Below, in pieces: positions 46,604 to 58,854 of a stretch of 64,000 nucleotides of DNA. The position numbers were made by a program, and so were the translations under genes. Positions within the stretch are counted from its first letter, which is position 1; each line of letters begins with the position of its first letter. The stretch lies in assembly GCA_015680685.1 (NCBI GenBank), contig MNCI01010845.1, positions 942 through 64,941 of the forward strand, written 5' to 3'. The notes beneath the pieces are model-generated. The model had not been told where the DNA came from. It saw only the letters and a program-made list of their open reading frames with translations, and searched no databases. This DNA is from Gnetum montanum. Its lineage: Eukaryota > Streptophyta > Gnetopsida > Gnetales > Gnetaceae.

Positions 46604-48660
46604 ATGAAAATCCTTCACATTGTTGGATCGAACCTTAAAGTCATAATCATTCTAACACTATTAACAACTACAAAAAGCATGCTAAATTTTTCTTCTAATC
46701 CAAAATGTCTTCTTCTCCTAGGTGTGGTGGGTCAAAACTACAAGTGCTCCAAGAAGGCAAAGTGGTATTTACTCATCCAAATGATTTTGTGCCTAATTTC
46801 ACCTTCATTTTGCATCAAGATGAATAGATGTGATGAAGAGACATGGAGGGAAAAGTTGTGTTTCTACCTAACTGATCAATTCCTGGGATGCTACTCTAGA
46901 TTCTTAAGAGGTTAGGCATCCAAGATCTCAATCATGAATATGTTGTGCAGGAACTTAAATATTGAGACTATCATCCCATTGAAACACAATGGAAAAGAGA
47001 TTGACAATAGGAGAAATGCTATGAAGTTGTGAAGGTGGAATGGTTTTATAACTCCTTATTCCTACTAAACCAATATGATGATGAGGATCCCCTCTTTTAT
47101 GATTCTCAGCATGTAGACTCTCCTCCCCTTGATTTTGATAAAGGGAGCTTGAACTAGAATTTATAGTCCACTGTAAATAATCCTAGTTCAGGAAAGAATG
47201 GATCTCATGATCATGAGGGATCCAAACGTGGGAGTCATGGTAGGAACAAGGATAGGCATCATGATGATGATCATGGCTATAACCATCAAAGAAGGGGTGG
47301 CTGGCACCACTATGCTAGTCCTCCTTCCTCTTCACCTTCATCATCCTCTTCCTCCTCCTTAAGATTTGACTAAAATCGTAGAGGGTGTGATCATGATATA
47401 GGTGGTTGATAGGATAGAAATGATTGTAATTGTAGGGACTATCAAGATGATCAAGATCAAAGGTGTGGACATTTAAGGAAGGCCCACCACCATGAGAAAA
47501 GGAGTAGTAGAAGACATCATAGGCACCATGACCATCATAGAGGTCATGATAATGATGAGCCTTTTCTTGCAACTTGAAACATACTAAACATTATAGAGGT
47601 AGTCAAAATTCCAAAAAGTCATATGAAAGATAACCAAATAAAGAAGTTGGATATGAACAACATCCTTAAATTTGAAGGGGGATACAACTCAGATTCGTAG
47701 AATCATCTATAAGCCTTTCATGATGCTTATGCCTTGTAGAACATAGAAAATGATTAACAAAAACTTAAGCTATTTCCCATGATACTCATAAGAGAAGTAT
47801 AAAGTTGGTACTACTCTTTGGAGCCAAAATCAATTCATAGATGGAGTACGATGCTTGAGTTATTTAATGACAAATATCAAATATACCCCTGAGTGTCCAA
47901 CTTGAGAAACTAGATCCAAGGTTTGTGACATAGAACACATAAACCCTTGGATGCAACCATGGGCTAGTATTATTCTCTTTTGCACAAATGTTCTAGCCAT
48001 GGTTATTTTCAAAGGAAGTAGCTTTGCAATATCATAGATGGGCTTTGATCAAAAACACAGAGAACCCTTGGGATCTACACCCAAGGAAGATTGTCAAAAT
48101 TAAGAGCCCATAAAATCAAAATGCTTATTGAGAACGTTACAAAAGAAGAAGGGGAGCTCAAAAAAAGAGAAAGTGTAGAGGAGTATAACTAGGAACCTTC
48201 CATCAAAAAAAGGGAAATCTATTTTGTTAACAATGAGGAGGAGGCACTGCTTGATGATATGATGCAATGAAAAACCTTTTCAATCTAGAAATCTATATTC
48301 AAAAGTTTGGCTAAGGTAGATAAAATGTGAGACTCTTTAGATGAAAATATCCAAATAGCTCTAACAATTGCAAAGAAATCCAAAGATCAAAGTAGTGATC
48401 ATGACTGCAAGAGAAGGAAGGAGGCTAAACATGCCCACAAAATGGATAACAGCAAGGTTGTTGTAGTTAAAAAGGTTATGAAGTTTGAATTAGATGATGA
48501 TGATGATGGATGTGACATCTACCAATATGAACATCTTAAGGGATGTTTTCCTATCTTTTCACACTTGCAGAAATCTGGGGTGTATGCTCTAAATCTTAGA
48601 TTGGCAAGAAGGCAAGCACCCAAAATATTACCTTATTCTCAAGATAATCCTAGGTAGTTC
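46604..48660 (+). pseudogene. gag of element C
   Basis: Early landmarks: PNFTFILHQDE-like sequence near 46790, equivalent to the FNFVFHQDE block of B. Later: the Glu/Lys-rich helices near 48100-48440, then the open 48442-48657 part with DDDGCDIYQYEHLKGCFPIF and a following YALNLRLARRQAPKILPYSQ. Frames change several times. No zinc knuckle is visible. Confidence 0.75.
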
Positions 48661-49179
48661 CACCAGCAACAATAAGCTTATTACCCAAGTGGAGCTCCAC
48701 CACAACCATATGAGTAGTATCATTAGTGATAGCATCCATAGATATGGGGGATGTGACCATAAAGGTAGCAGTACCCTTATAGAAAACTTAATTCATATGG
48801 GCACTATGTTCAATAACCTATGTCTCTATGTGACACTCTCAATCATGCATCATTCCAACATTACTACGATCCTCCTAAGTATTACAAAGTTCATTCTCCA
48901 TCTCCAAGAGGGAAGCCCTCATATCCTTATCACCCTCCTCATTCTTCTACTCATGTCCTTCCATCCTCAACCCAATTACCACTTACTCTATCAATGCAAC
49001 ATGAAATTCTTGCTCATTTGTAGCATTGTAATGCTACTAGGACCATTAACGTACAACCAACTCCTTAGCTGAGTGGTTCAGAACCTAGACCTAAAAAAGG
49101 CCATTTTTCTAAACCAAAAGCCCTACAAAGCCCTCACAAACTCATGTAGTTGATAATCCTACATCTTCCTAATCCTTTT

Positions 49180-49707
49180 CATCAATCCCCTTCAATCCAA
49201 ATACCTCCCAAGGTGCATACCATCATGGTAACCCATGTTGTAATTGATTGGACCAAAGTTGGTCACCTTCCTAGGAAACTATCTAATTTTGGAAGTCCCC
49301 TCATTTACCTTCAAATTACTAGAAATGAACCCTGTAAAGCTCTTCTCGATTTAGGTTCTAGTATCAATATAATTTCTCATGAAATGTATAAAGCCTAGAA
49401 CCTACCTCCAACCAAGAAGAATAACATTCATCTTGAGTTGGCAAATTAGTCCATCGCTATTTCCTTGGGATTAGTGGACAACAATGTGACCACTATTTGT
49501 GGGTGGTCATATCCTACCAATTACTTGATAATTTGTGTTGAAAATTTCAATGGGAACGTACCAATCATCATCGGAAGTGTTTGGCTAAGAACTATTGATG
49601 CATGCTTGGGAATTAGAGATCTTTCCATGGAAGTTTCCAAGGAAAATGCTTTTGAAAAGATCAAGAATAAGAGAGTTCCATGCATCACATATAGTGATAT
49701 AGTATGA
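49180..49707 (+). pseudogene. Retropepsin-like protease of element C
   Basis: The clearest protease of the family: SPLIYLQITRNEPCKALLDL, then GSSINIISHEMYKA, a stop, and after it VTTICGWSYPTNYLI and VPIIIGSVWLRTIDA. The active site reads LLDLGSS where retropepsins have DSG or DTG; the same variant appears to underlie A and D. The R in IIGRxWL is Ser. Confidence 0.85.
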
Positions 49708-50239
49708 AACTATGTGCAAAATTTATGATCAATCAAAGCATGTAGGAAGTGTTCAAATTAGTTTAAAATTCAAAGATGACTATATGCAGTAGCCACAAAG
49801 TAGGATGGCACCCAATGGCTAATAGTTGATCCTAAAAGTAGCACACTTTGCATGGAACCCACTAAAAGCTTAACTAGTATTCATGTTGTAGGCATGGATG
49901 AACTAGAGTAAGTTCATTACCAACTCTCTAATGATGAACCCAATGACACTTATTAGAGAGAGTTGGAAAAGCTTAAAAATTTTAAATAGGAGTCCTTAGA
50001 GTTGAAAACTATACTTGCTAGCATGGAGTATGCATTTCTAAAAATGGCAAGCCAATGATAATCAATGCCAACATAGCTCCTAAATAGAAAGAAAATTTGT
50101 TGAACATGGTTAATAAATAGCCAAAAATCTTTACTTGGTCATACCTCAAAATCACTAGGGTTGATCCTAGGATATGCCAACATTACATCTATACTAACCC
50201 TTCCATCAAGCCAAAAAGGTAGTCATAGTAGTGGCTGAA

Positions 50240-51130
50240 CCCCAAATTGAAGTAGATTGTCAAAGAAGAAATTGAACAACTACTCAAGGTGGGGTTCATC
50301 TATCCAATTTCAAACAGTGTGTGGGTTAGCCCACTGGTAATTGTGCCAAAGAAAGGTGGTAAGTTGAGGGTGGGTATTTATTTCAGGTTGTTGAAAATGG
50401 CACCTACAAAGATCATTTTCTATTACCATTTGTGGACCAGTTGTTGGACACTATTTCTAGGCATTTTTTCTATAGCTTTCTTGATGGTTATAGTGGCTAT
50501 AACAAAATTTAGATCACACCAAATAATTAGGCCAAAAATGCATTCACAAGTTCCTAGGAAACTTTTTCATATTAAAAGATGTTATTTGTTCTATGTAATG
50601 CCCCTACAACCTTCCAACACCTTATCCTTAGCATTTTTTAGTAGAAGATTGGTAGTTGGATGGAAGTATTCTTACGTGAATTCTCCACCTATTGTGCTAC
50701 ATTTGAGTAGGTCCTAGACCACCTTGAGCAAGTGCTTAAAAGATATGTAAAGACCAATCTTCAGCTCAATTGGTAAAAGAGCCATTTGATGGTCCAAGAG
50801 AGCATTGTGGTTGGGCAAAGAATCTCATAAGTAGGGACTGAGGTGAATCATAAAAATATTAGGGTCATCTAAAAAATAAGCCACCAGTCAGGGATCATTA
50901 AAGATGTTTGTCATTCCTTGGAAACATTGGCTACTACTGATAATTCATAGAGAATTTTTCTAAGATCACTAAACCATTGGTTGAGCTTACAAAGAAAGAT
51001 GCTCCATTCATATGGACCAAGGAATGCAAGCAAGCATTCTAACAACTCAAAGAAAAAATTTTAAAAACTCCAATTCTATGAGAACTTGATTGGTCTCATC
51101 CATTTCACATCATGATGAATGCATCGAACT
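50240..51130 (+). pseudogene. RT of element C, catalytic box lost
   Basis: The N-terminal block VGFIYPISNSVWVSPLVIVP is followed by KKGGKLRV, both typical of gypsy RT. After a frame change FYSFLDGYSGYNKI appears (about 50460-50510). The position of the FxDDF box reads VFLREF, so the two catalytic Asp are gone. The block VLKRYVKTNLQLNW and an IVVGQ-like block close the domain. Not functional. Confidence 0.88.
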
Positions 51131-51480
51131 ATGCCTTAGAAGTAGTGCTTATGTAGTTATACGATTAGAAATGTTATTATTACATCCACTACACAAGTTG
51201 AAGCATTGTGAGTACATAGCTTAACTACACCACAATAGAGAAGGAGCTAATGGAAGTGGTGTATGCCTTAGAGAAATTTAGGCACTATGTGCTTGGATAC
51301 AAAGTGTTTGTGCACACGGACCATAGTGTCATTCACTTCCTCATGAACAAGTCAACGGAAATCCCCCATGTCATACAATAGCTTGTGATCTTCTAGAAAT
51401 TAAATCTTATAATAGTAGATCAAAATGGAACTAAGAATGTGGTCACTGATTACTTGTCTTGGTTATAATAGGACAACAAA
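51131..51480 (+). pseudogene. RNase H of element C
   Basis: Sequence EKELMEVVYALEKFRHYVLG leads into YKVFVHTDHSVIHFLMNK, the expected gypsy RNase H core with the HTDH motif. It ends with a VTDYLSWL block corresponding to VADALSR. Stops are present between blocks. Confidence 0.88.
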
Positions 51481-51599
51481 GAAGAGGAAAGCCCACTCTC
51501 TGATCAATTTCCTAATGAACTCCTCTTTGCATCCTCACTTATCTTCTTACTCAAGAGATGCCACAAGAGTTAGACCACTGGAAAAAATAATAGTTTCTT

Positions 51600-52450
51600 C
51601 ATTAGGCCAAACACTTCATGGAGATCAATGGACACCTTTATAAGATGTGCATTCTCTATGATGCTCATGAGGATTCTTGTGGGGGCCACTATGTAGGGAG
51701 ATGCATGGCCATTAAAATCATAACGGTAGGGTATTATTGGCTAGCACTCTTTAGGGATGTCCACCACTTCATCTACTCTTGTGAACGCTATCAATGAGAT
51801 GATGGGATGACCACTTGAATGGAGGATCCTTAATAGTGGATCTAACCACTAGAATACTTCAACATCTGGGGCATAGACTTCATGGGTCCCATCACACCCA
51901 TGTTAAATGGAAAGGCATACATAATAGTCACTATTGACTATTGTATGAAATGGGTAGAAGTAGTAGCCATCATTGACTATACATCTTTCACTACTGTGCG
52001 GTTCATACAACAAAATGTTGTAAATACTTTTGAAGAGCCACATGCACTAATTTCTGATAATGGTACTCATTTTACATGTGCTACCTTTCACAAACTTATG
52101 CAACGCTTGGGGGTCAAACATAAATTAACAACACCCTACCACTCGTAAGCTAACAGTCAAGTATAGGTTACAAATAAGGAGATCACTAAGATCTTAACTA
52201 GAACAATAACCTAATATAGGAGAGACTAGAGCACAAAACTCAATGATACTCTTTGGGCCTATCTCTCAACATGAAAACTCCCTATAGGCTACTCTCCCCA
52301 TGAGCTCATGTATAGAAAACTTCCAACTCTTTTGATTTAATCTGAGTTCCATATACTTTCAACAACCTATGACCTTGACCTTGATCTTAGCCTAGCACAA
52401 AAAGAAATATTTATCAACTTTAACATGCTATATGAGAATAGATTGGTGGC
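51600..52450 (+). pseudogene. Integrase of element C
   Basis: The zinc-binding part is degenerate (GHYVGRCMAIK, then FIYSCERYQ). The core has WGIDFMGPITP with the first Asp, an ISDNGTHF block with the second Asp (Asn where Arg is usual), and NKEI with the Glu. The open stretch 51882-52148 covers most of the core. No chromodomain follows. Confidence 0.88.
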
Positions 52451-52749
52451 CCTATCCTTTAATGAAGTGCAATAGGCATTCAACAAAAAAATTTCATGAC
52501 CTTAGAATAATGAAAGTAAAATTTCAACCTGGAGACAAGGTCCTCTGCTAGAACCCCACACATGTGCCACAATGAACAAAGTTCCAAACATTGTGTGAAG
52601 GGCCTTATATCATTTATTAAACCTTTTCTTTTTGGATCATGTTGATCTACAAACTTGAGAGCCTAACCAAAAAATCTATCAACATACAACAAGTAAAACC
52701 TTTCCATGATGCAAAGAAAGCCAGTGCAAGCAACGCCTCCTTAGATGGA

Positions 52750-54349
52750 CAACCTTACTTGATTTTTTGAATCTCCTCATTCCAACTTAGTTTTGCAGGA
52801 GATGGTCATTTATGCTAATCATTAAAATAGGTTCTTAGTTTTTGTACATTTATTTTTTACACTTTGTTGTTTTTACACTTTCTTTGTTTCTATACCTTTT
52901 TGTTTTACACTTTATTATTTTTCCCAATTTTTGTTTTACAACATCGTTAGTATGTTTTAAATTTCTTAAATATCTAACAATTTCTTTTATATTTTACTTT
53001 ATTTTGATGTAAAATTTGCTTCTTATTTTCTAATGAAGTGATTTGTTGCCAGTAGGACATAGTGATGCTATAGCTATTTGCTAATGGCGATGTGTACTTA
53101 ATGTTTTTGAACTCTAATATTTGGCTTCTTTTTTTGAATTTTGATGACTGATGACTAAGACATGGTTTCTTTCTCATGGAATAGGCAGTGATTCCACATC
53201 ATCCACTAATCCAAAAAATCTATGGTCTTTCTTGTTTTGGGAATATGAGGTCTCTTTTTCATTAATAAAAATTTAACAAACTTGTGACCTTGGTAGTTTT
53301 TGAACTTGGAAAAGATTCAAACAGTCTAAATAGGGTGTGACTTTAAGGGAATTTAATGCTCTCTGTACCTTTCTACTTACTTGAGTGTATGAATGTTTTC
53401 ATGGATTTCTTACCATTTCATGTTGACCAATAACAAGAAGTTAATAAGTCTTTGAATGATGTAGTTTCCATCTAAAAATCCATAAAAACATATAATTTCA
53501 AAAAAACAAACACGATGGGAATTCAAAGCACACCCCTTAGAGAAAATAATGGGTTACAAGCATCGGTTATGGAACTAGAAAGACATGTTACCCATGTGTA
53601 AAGGTCCCCTCTAACTAAGGCCCTTTCTCATTTCCTACTTCTTCTTTCTTCTTAAATAAGGATGCTAATTGATCTATGGGAGCATTCTTGTGTCTCATGT
53701 CTAGTCTTAGAGTGGTGATGTCAAGTCACTAAAATTGGTTGGTTTTGATGTGGACTAAGGATGAACTTTATTAGGTCATTTAACCATGAAATCCACAAGG
53801 GACATCATGTGACCACGATTAGGAACCCCATTCCACCTTTTCTCTCATCCATCAATGCTTTTCATTTTTCATGTCACTTCCAGTTATCCATGTTTTTGTT
53901 CAATGTCTTAGTTTGAAGTGTTAAAATTCTTAGGTAGATTTTTCTAGATTCGGTTGTTAACTTTTCATAACCATTCATCACCTATGGGGCCCATGGACTC
54001 CATGGTTTGAGAATATGCAAGGGCAAAATGGGCATAGTCTTACTATGGGGAGGACCCACTGGCATATCTCTTTGTTGGGTTAGTTAAGTTCCTTATCCTT
54101 AGGAATTTTTGCAATCAAATCTTTTGTGTGCCTCATCGATTGCATTCAACTATGTGATCCTTAAGATATTTCTCCAACAAGATTTTATTCTCCCATCAAT
54201 ATTCATTTTTTGTGCATTCATAAACTCTCTTCTAGTGTTTCATCATGTTCATGGCTTTTTGGCTCTCTAATGACCTTAATTTCATTTCAAAACTCCCTTT
54301 ATTTTTCAAAATATTTAATGTCGAAAATTTTCTAGAATAGCTCTTTTGA
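52750..54349 (+). other. T-rich tract and conserved spacer of element C
   Basis: 52830-53000 is T-rich and repeats TTTTACACTTT. It then has GGGTGTGACTTTAAGGGAA (about 53335), GAAAGACATGTTACCCATG (about 53580) and GGGGAGGACCCACTGGCAT (about 54046). These landmarks are shared with B and D in the same order. No coding. Confidence 0.7.
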
Positions 54350-54880
54350 TGAGACCCCATATATGTATCCCATTCATTGACATGACCTTGTTGATGAGAC
54401 ATCATCAACACAACCTCATCAATGGGACCTCGTCAATGCAAGGTAAAAATGCCTATAAATATGCATGAATACTTAGCAATTTTTTACATTTGCTCATAAA
54501 TGAGGGAGAAGCTTTTAAAATTTCTAGAGCTTAGAACCTTCCAAGAGACATATCTTCCTATCCATTTATCTTATTCACTCTATTCTTTAACCCTATAGCT
54601 ATTAGAGGTAAGCTCTTTGTCATAGGGGCCATAAACCTTAAGTTTTTGATGAAAATTTTTTCAGAAAAACTTTTAACTTCCACAAAGATTTAACAAAGAA
54701 ATCAATGTTAAAACATCAAATTATAAGAGTTAAACCCTTTCAACAAGCTCCAGTAACATTGTAAGTTAAAAATCATTAAAATAATAATTAAATAATCAAT
54801 ATACAATGGCCAAAACTTAGCCTAAGTGTAACTACGCAATGAGATAAGGTACTTAAAGATTATAAGTTACACATTATATG
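54350..54880 (+). repeat. LTR-like insert between spacer and extra ORF of C
   Basis: Starts TGATGAGACCCC, has repeated TCATCAA(C/T) and GATGAGAC pieces in a U3-like part, then CTATAAATATGCATG. The organisation resembles the 3' LTR of C (57996-58794). I cannot find a CATCA end or a target-site duplication, so it may be a truncated solo LTR. Confidence 0.4.
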
Positions 54881-54907
54881 CTAATCCTTGCATATTTTTT
54901 GACCACA

Positions 54908-57680
54908 AATGACACCTAAAGAAAAGCACATGCATGAAAGAGGACCATCCCAACCAAGGGACAAATGACCACAAATAGGAAGGGGCCAAGAAAAATCCCA
55001 TGGACAAGTAGAAGCCCATGCCACGAGATCTTTTTAGGAGGAGTCCAAAGTGGAATTTGTCTAGTAGATTCCTAAAGAAGTGGTTGCCAATAGAACAATC
55101 TCATCAAGATAAAGCACCTAAACTAAGATAAAACCTTAAGGCCATTTTGACAGAGTCTTGCCTCAAGTAGATTACAAATAAGAAGGCCTAGAAATTAGTG
55201 CTCTAAAATAGTTAAAATTTGGAAATTTCTTGGAGTTCACACTACTGGAAGTAAAAACTAAATTGTACAACTCTTCCATGTGTCCCACAATCACTTCCAG
55301 CGAGGAGTGGTACATGGAAGAAACATACTTGCTATGGAAAAATTACCAGGTCAATACAATGGTCAAGATCAAGGACATTTCAATGTCCTACTTGGTAAAA
55401 GCCATTGTAAAGGACCTTAGGTTACTAGAAATTGGGACCAACCTTATTGAAATCCCCATGCAAGTAGGTCCTAGCATCAAGAAAGAATGAACATAGCGAT
55501 GGTATGGAGTCAATTGTAAGGATTTTGGTGCACTCACCACAATAGAGTGTGCATACTTTAAAATTGTAGCCTTCCACCTCAATCCAACAATAAGGCCAAG
55601 CATGATCACAGCCTTCTTTGTCCATGTGTGTGCTACTCTAAACAACATATTTCTAGTCAACCTTCCATAGCTGATTTATCTTGAGATAGAGAAATGGTTT
55701 AAAAAAATGAACATGGATGGAAGGTAGTTCCCTTCCCATGTGTCATCCAAAAATTGTACAAGAGGTGAGGAATAACACACTACACAAATGATTTCATCTA
55801 GCATGCTTCATCCACTTCCTAGGTAGAGATAATGAAGGACAAAGCACCTCATCCAAGAAGAGGAGCAACAACCACCACCTCCACCACCTACTCATGAAAA
55901 AATGTTGGAGCCCTGCACTACTCTTCAGTGCATGCACAAGATTTGAGAGTGGCTCTTGTGGAGGTAGGAGTAGTGAGAAAGAATGAGTGGTGGTGATCAA
56001 TCTATGTATCTCCCAATAATGAGCCACCTCAATGAAGTGGCTTGAAGCATAAGATAGATGAAAGAAGGTGGGCCAATTTTCTTAGACCAATGAACAAGCT
56101 ACTACAAGGTCAAATCTTAATGCGTAAGTGGTAATGGTATCTCTCTCGCAATAGCAACAATTCCTAGAAATTTGTGGGAACACTGCTACTTTTTCAATGC
56201 ATTTGAAGAAGGATAATGGGACAAATATCTTCATGATGTAGCATCATGGGTAGGAGACAGTGGAAGAGGTCGTTTCTAATAGAATTACTAAAGCATTGAA
56301 TGTACCTATGGCATCTATACTAGACATTTCTACACTCATAGATCTGTAGACCTCTACAGGACCTATTAGTGGAGAATTAAGTGCAACCTAGCATAAGGAG
56401 TTACTAGATTGACTAGAAAAAACTAGATAACCAATTCTAGATGTCTTTGATCTTCTAGATACCATCACTATAATCCAATTAGAGTTGTTAGAAGTAAGGG
56501 GGAAATGCATCATATTTGAGGGATGACTTAAAATAGCTAGAGCTAAAAACCAACATTGGGCTATGGAGGTTGTTGAATTAGGAGCCTATCTCACTGATCC
56601 TGTGTTTCTCAACCTTGCATTGACATGAGATAAAGCTTTCAAAAAGCTTGAAGAAAAGCTCAAAAAGGTTGAGAATGAGAGCGAGACAACTGTCTTTGAC
56701 TAATCCATGGTTAATATGAAAACATACATCATTTAGAAGGACTTAGTCCAAACGCACCATGAGAATGCAATTTTGACCATAGAAAATCATCAACTATAGA
56801 ATGTTGATGTGCAGAAGTAGTAGATGTAAGATTTTATCCATCAATAGCAAGAGTAGCTAGTCAAAGTAAATAATGAATTAAGAAGATTGGTAGCTGAAAA
56901 TAGAAATATCACCATGGAGGAAGTATGAGTGCTTTGCCAAAAAATCTATGATAGAGATAGCTACCTAGAAGAATGAGGCTATCAAATTTAAGAGAGTTAA
57001 GAACCATTACAGAGATTAGGTTGGCCTATAAAAATAGATTAATGAAAAGCACATTTAAATGACAAAGGTGAAAATCAATGAGATCCTCCAATAGCTCAAA
57101 GCAGGAGGCAATGTCTAGTAGTCTATCTTTGATGGACTTAATGACTACAACAAAGTGGAGATCTGTATGAAAGAGCTACAAATCAAGGAGATGATGAAGT
57201 ACATGAAGCTTGTTGATCCCTGTTATGCAAATCTAGTGATGCTAACTATTGATAGGCCATGGTTAGAATTGGAAAAAAAAGTAGCCATCTTATACTTATT
57301 GTATGAGGTAGAGTTCAAGCATCAAAAATATGTCAAGTAGAAGCTTGAGATTACCAATTCAAAACTTGAGGTTCTCAAGGTGAAGTTCACTAATCAACGA
57401 TCAATTTCTAAGAACCTAGCCAAGTGAATGAACAACTACCAAGAGCTACGCAATGCACTCATAGCATTTGATATCAAACATAAGAAATTTGTTGCCTCAT
57501 TCGTGAATGTTAAAGAGCTATTTCCAACAAAGCCTTGTCCATGGGATATTCCCATTCCAACCCATAATGGTAATTCAATGTGGACTATGAATGGTCCCCA
57601 GAGTAAGGAGGAGAAGATGAAGGCACTATTGGACATCTTTTTTCTTCCACCAAAAGTTGTAGCTAGCTTAGGATAATCAC
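54908..57680 (+). pseudogene. Extra ORF of element C, downstream of pol
   Basis: The likely start is ATG at 54908 (MTPKEKHMHERGPSQPRDK). A globular part follows: MCPTITSSEEWYMEETY (about 55277-55330), VKIKDISMSYLVKAIVKDL, then VAFHLNPTIRPSMITAFFVH. It matches the extra ORF of D block by block. A coiled-coil stretch runs through 56550-57410, with an open piece at 57155-57340. The best preserved C-terminal part (57428-57676) has KELFPTKPCPWDIPIPTHNG and PQSKEEKMKALLDIFFLPPK. It ends about 300 bp before the PPT. Function unknown; stops throughout. Confidence 0.65.
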
Positions 57681-57995
57681 AATCGCCTCAACCACCATGT
57701 GCACTTGAAGCAGGAGAAGGTCCTTTTGAACCTTAAGAGTCACCACCACTTGGGACCATTTTATCTTCTTCATCATCTTTGCACCATCAAAGATATTGTG
57801 CTTGTTAGTTTTATCCTAGTGTTCAATTTTGTTGTCCTAGACACCAAAAATTTTGTAATCATTGTAAACCCATATACTCAAACACTTAGTTTTTGTTGCG
57901 TTATTTGTGTGTTTTTTTTTGTCGGTCAAAAATCTCATACCTTCCCAAATTTTGTAAAGCACTTGATGACAAGTTTTCATTCGATCGTGGGGGTA

Positions 57996-58794
57996 TAATG
58001 AGTCACATGATTTGGCCATGTCGATGGGCTGCCATTGATGCAATCTCGTCAAAGTGATCTCATCGACGCAAACTTTGATCTATTGATGTGTATCCATCGA
58101 TAGGGCACCTTGTTTTTTCCTATAAATGTGCACCTTCCACCATATTTATAACATCAAGTGCTTGTAATAGGAATCAAAGAGTGTACGGATCTTTATTGTA
58201 CCCAAACAATTCAGTGTGTGTGGCAATAAAGATGAGTTTTTTTATCAAACCTTGCAGCAATTGGACTAAATTAATTATATCTTTAATTATTTAATATTTT
58301 AAGAAATTTCTTTTAATGTTTTAAGTAATTAAAGTAATTAATTAAGATAAATTAAATAGTAATCATTAGTACAACCACTTTGAGTATACGTGTAATGCTT
58401 GGTAATCCAAGTAACACTTAATGTTTGGTAACCTAGTAGAATTATACATGTTCAAGATGTGTACATCAAGTGGGAATGGATACTTATGTTATGATTAGTT
58501 AAGTGTTAGTTAGTTGTTAGATTAATTTAGCAATTAATTACCTTATTTTTTATGCTTTATTCTTAGGTGACCTAGAACATAAAAAGATACAAATGGTAAA
58601 AATAATATGCCTCAGTTATACTTAATAATACCTTTGTACTCACAAGTGTAATTGGGAAGACAACAATTACAACTGTTGATTCACCTCCTAGGTCAATGCA
58701 CATAGTAACCTATAAGTCCTTGGAATTCGACTGGGTCATGCATAAACACTTGTGATTCATATGGTTGGGCATAGGGTCTACTCATTGCTCATCA
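57996..58794 (+). repeat. 3' LTR of element C (799 bp)
   Basis: Follows the PPT TCGTGGGGGTA (57985-57995), starts TAATGAGTCACATG and ends GCTCATCA. U3 has repeated CATCGA(C/T) and GATG motifs in place of GATATC palindromes. The TATA box CTATAAATG is at about 58121. R/U5 parts resemble the other family LTRs (GGTAATCCAAGTAA, CTAATTAA...). Confidence 0.85.
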
Positions 58795-58854
58795 AGCTTT
58801 ATAGTAGATCTCCTTAGCATAAATCCAAATTGATTTTATGATATTGTTTATTTA

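Larger units (their letters stand above)
46553..58794 (+). mobile_element. Ty3/gypsy element C: gag-PR-RT-RH-INT plus extra ORF, 3' LTR
   Basis: The only copy here with a complete pol order. It begins at a degenerate PBS (CTCATCATTGGCC at 46546-46558). Then come gag (46604-48660), protease (49180-49707), RT (50240-51130), RNase H, integrase (to about 52400), a T-rich tract, a spacer, an LTR-like insert (54350-54880), the extra ORF (54908-57680), PPT and the 3' LTR (57996-58794). RNase H before integrase and no chromodomain fit the Athila/Tat side of Ty3/gypsy. The 5' LTR is missing or replaced by the reversed LTR piece. Many stops; inactive. Confidence 0.85.

Noticed and set aside
47315-47572. 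85-codon minus-strand His/Tyr/Asp-rich frame
   Set aside because: It is antisense to the Arg/His/Asp-rich linker of gag in element C; the composition mirrors that of the sense strand.
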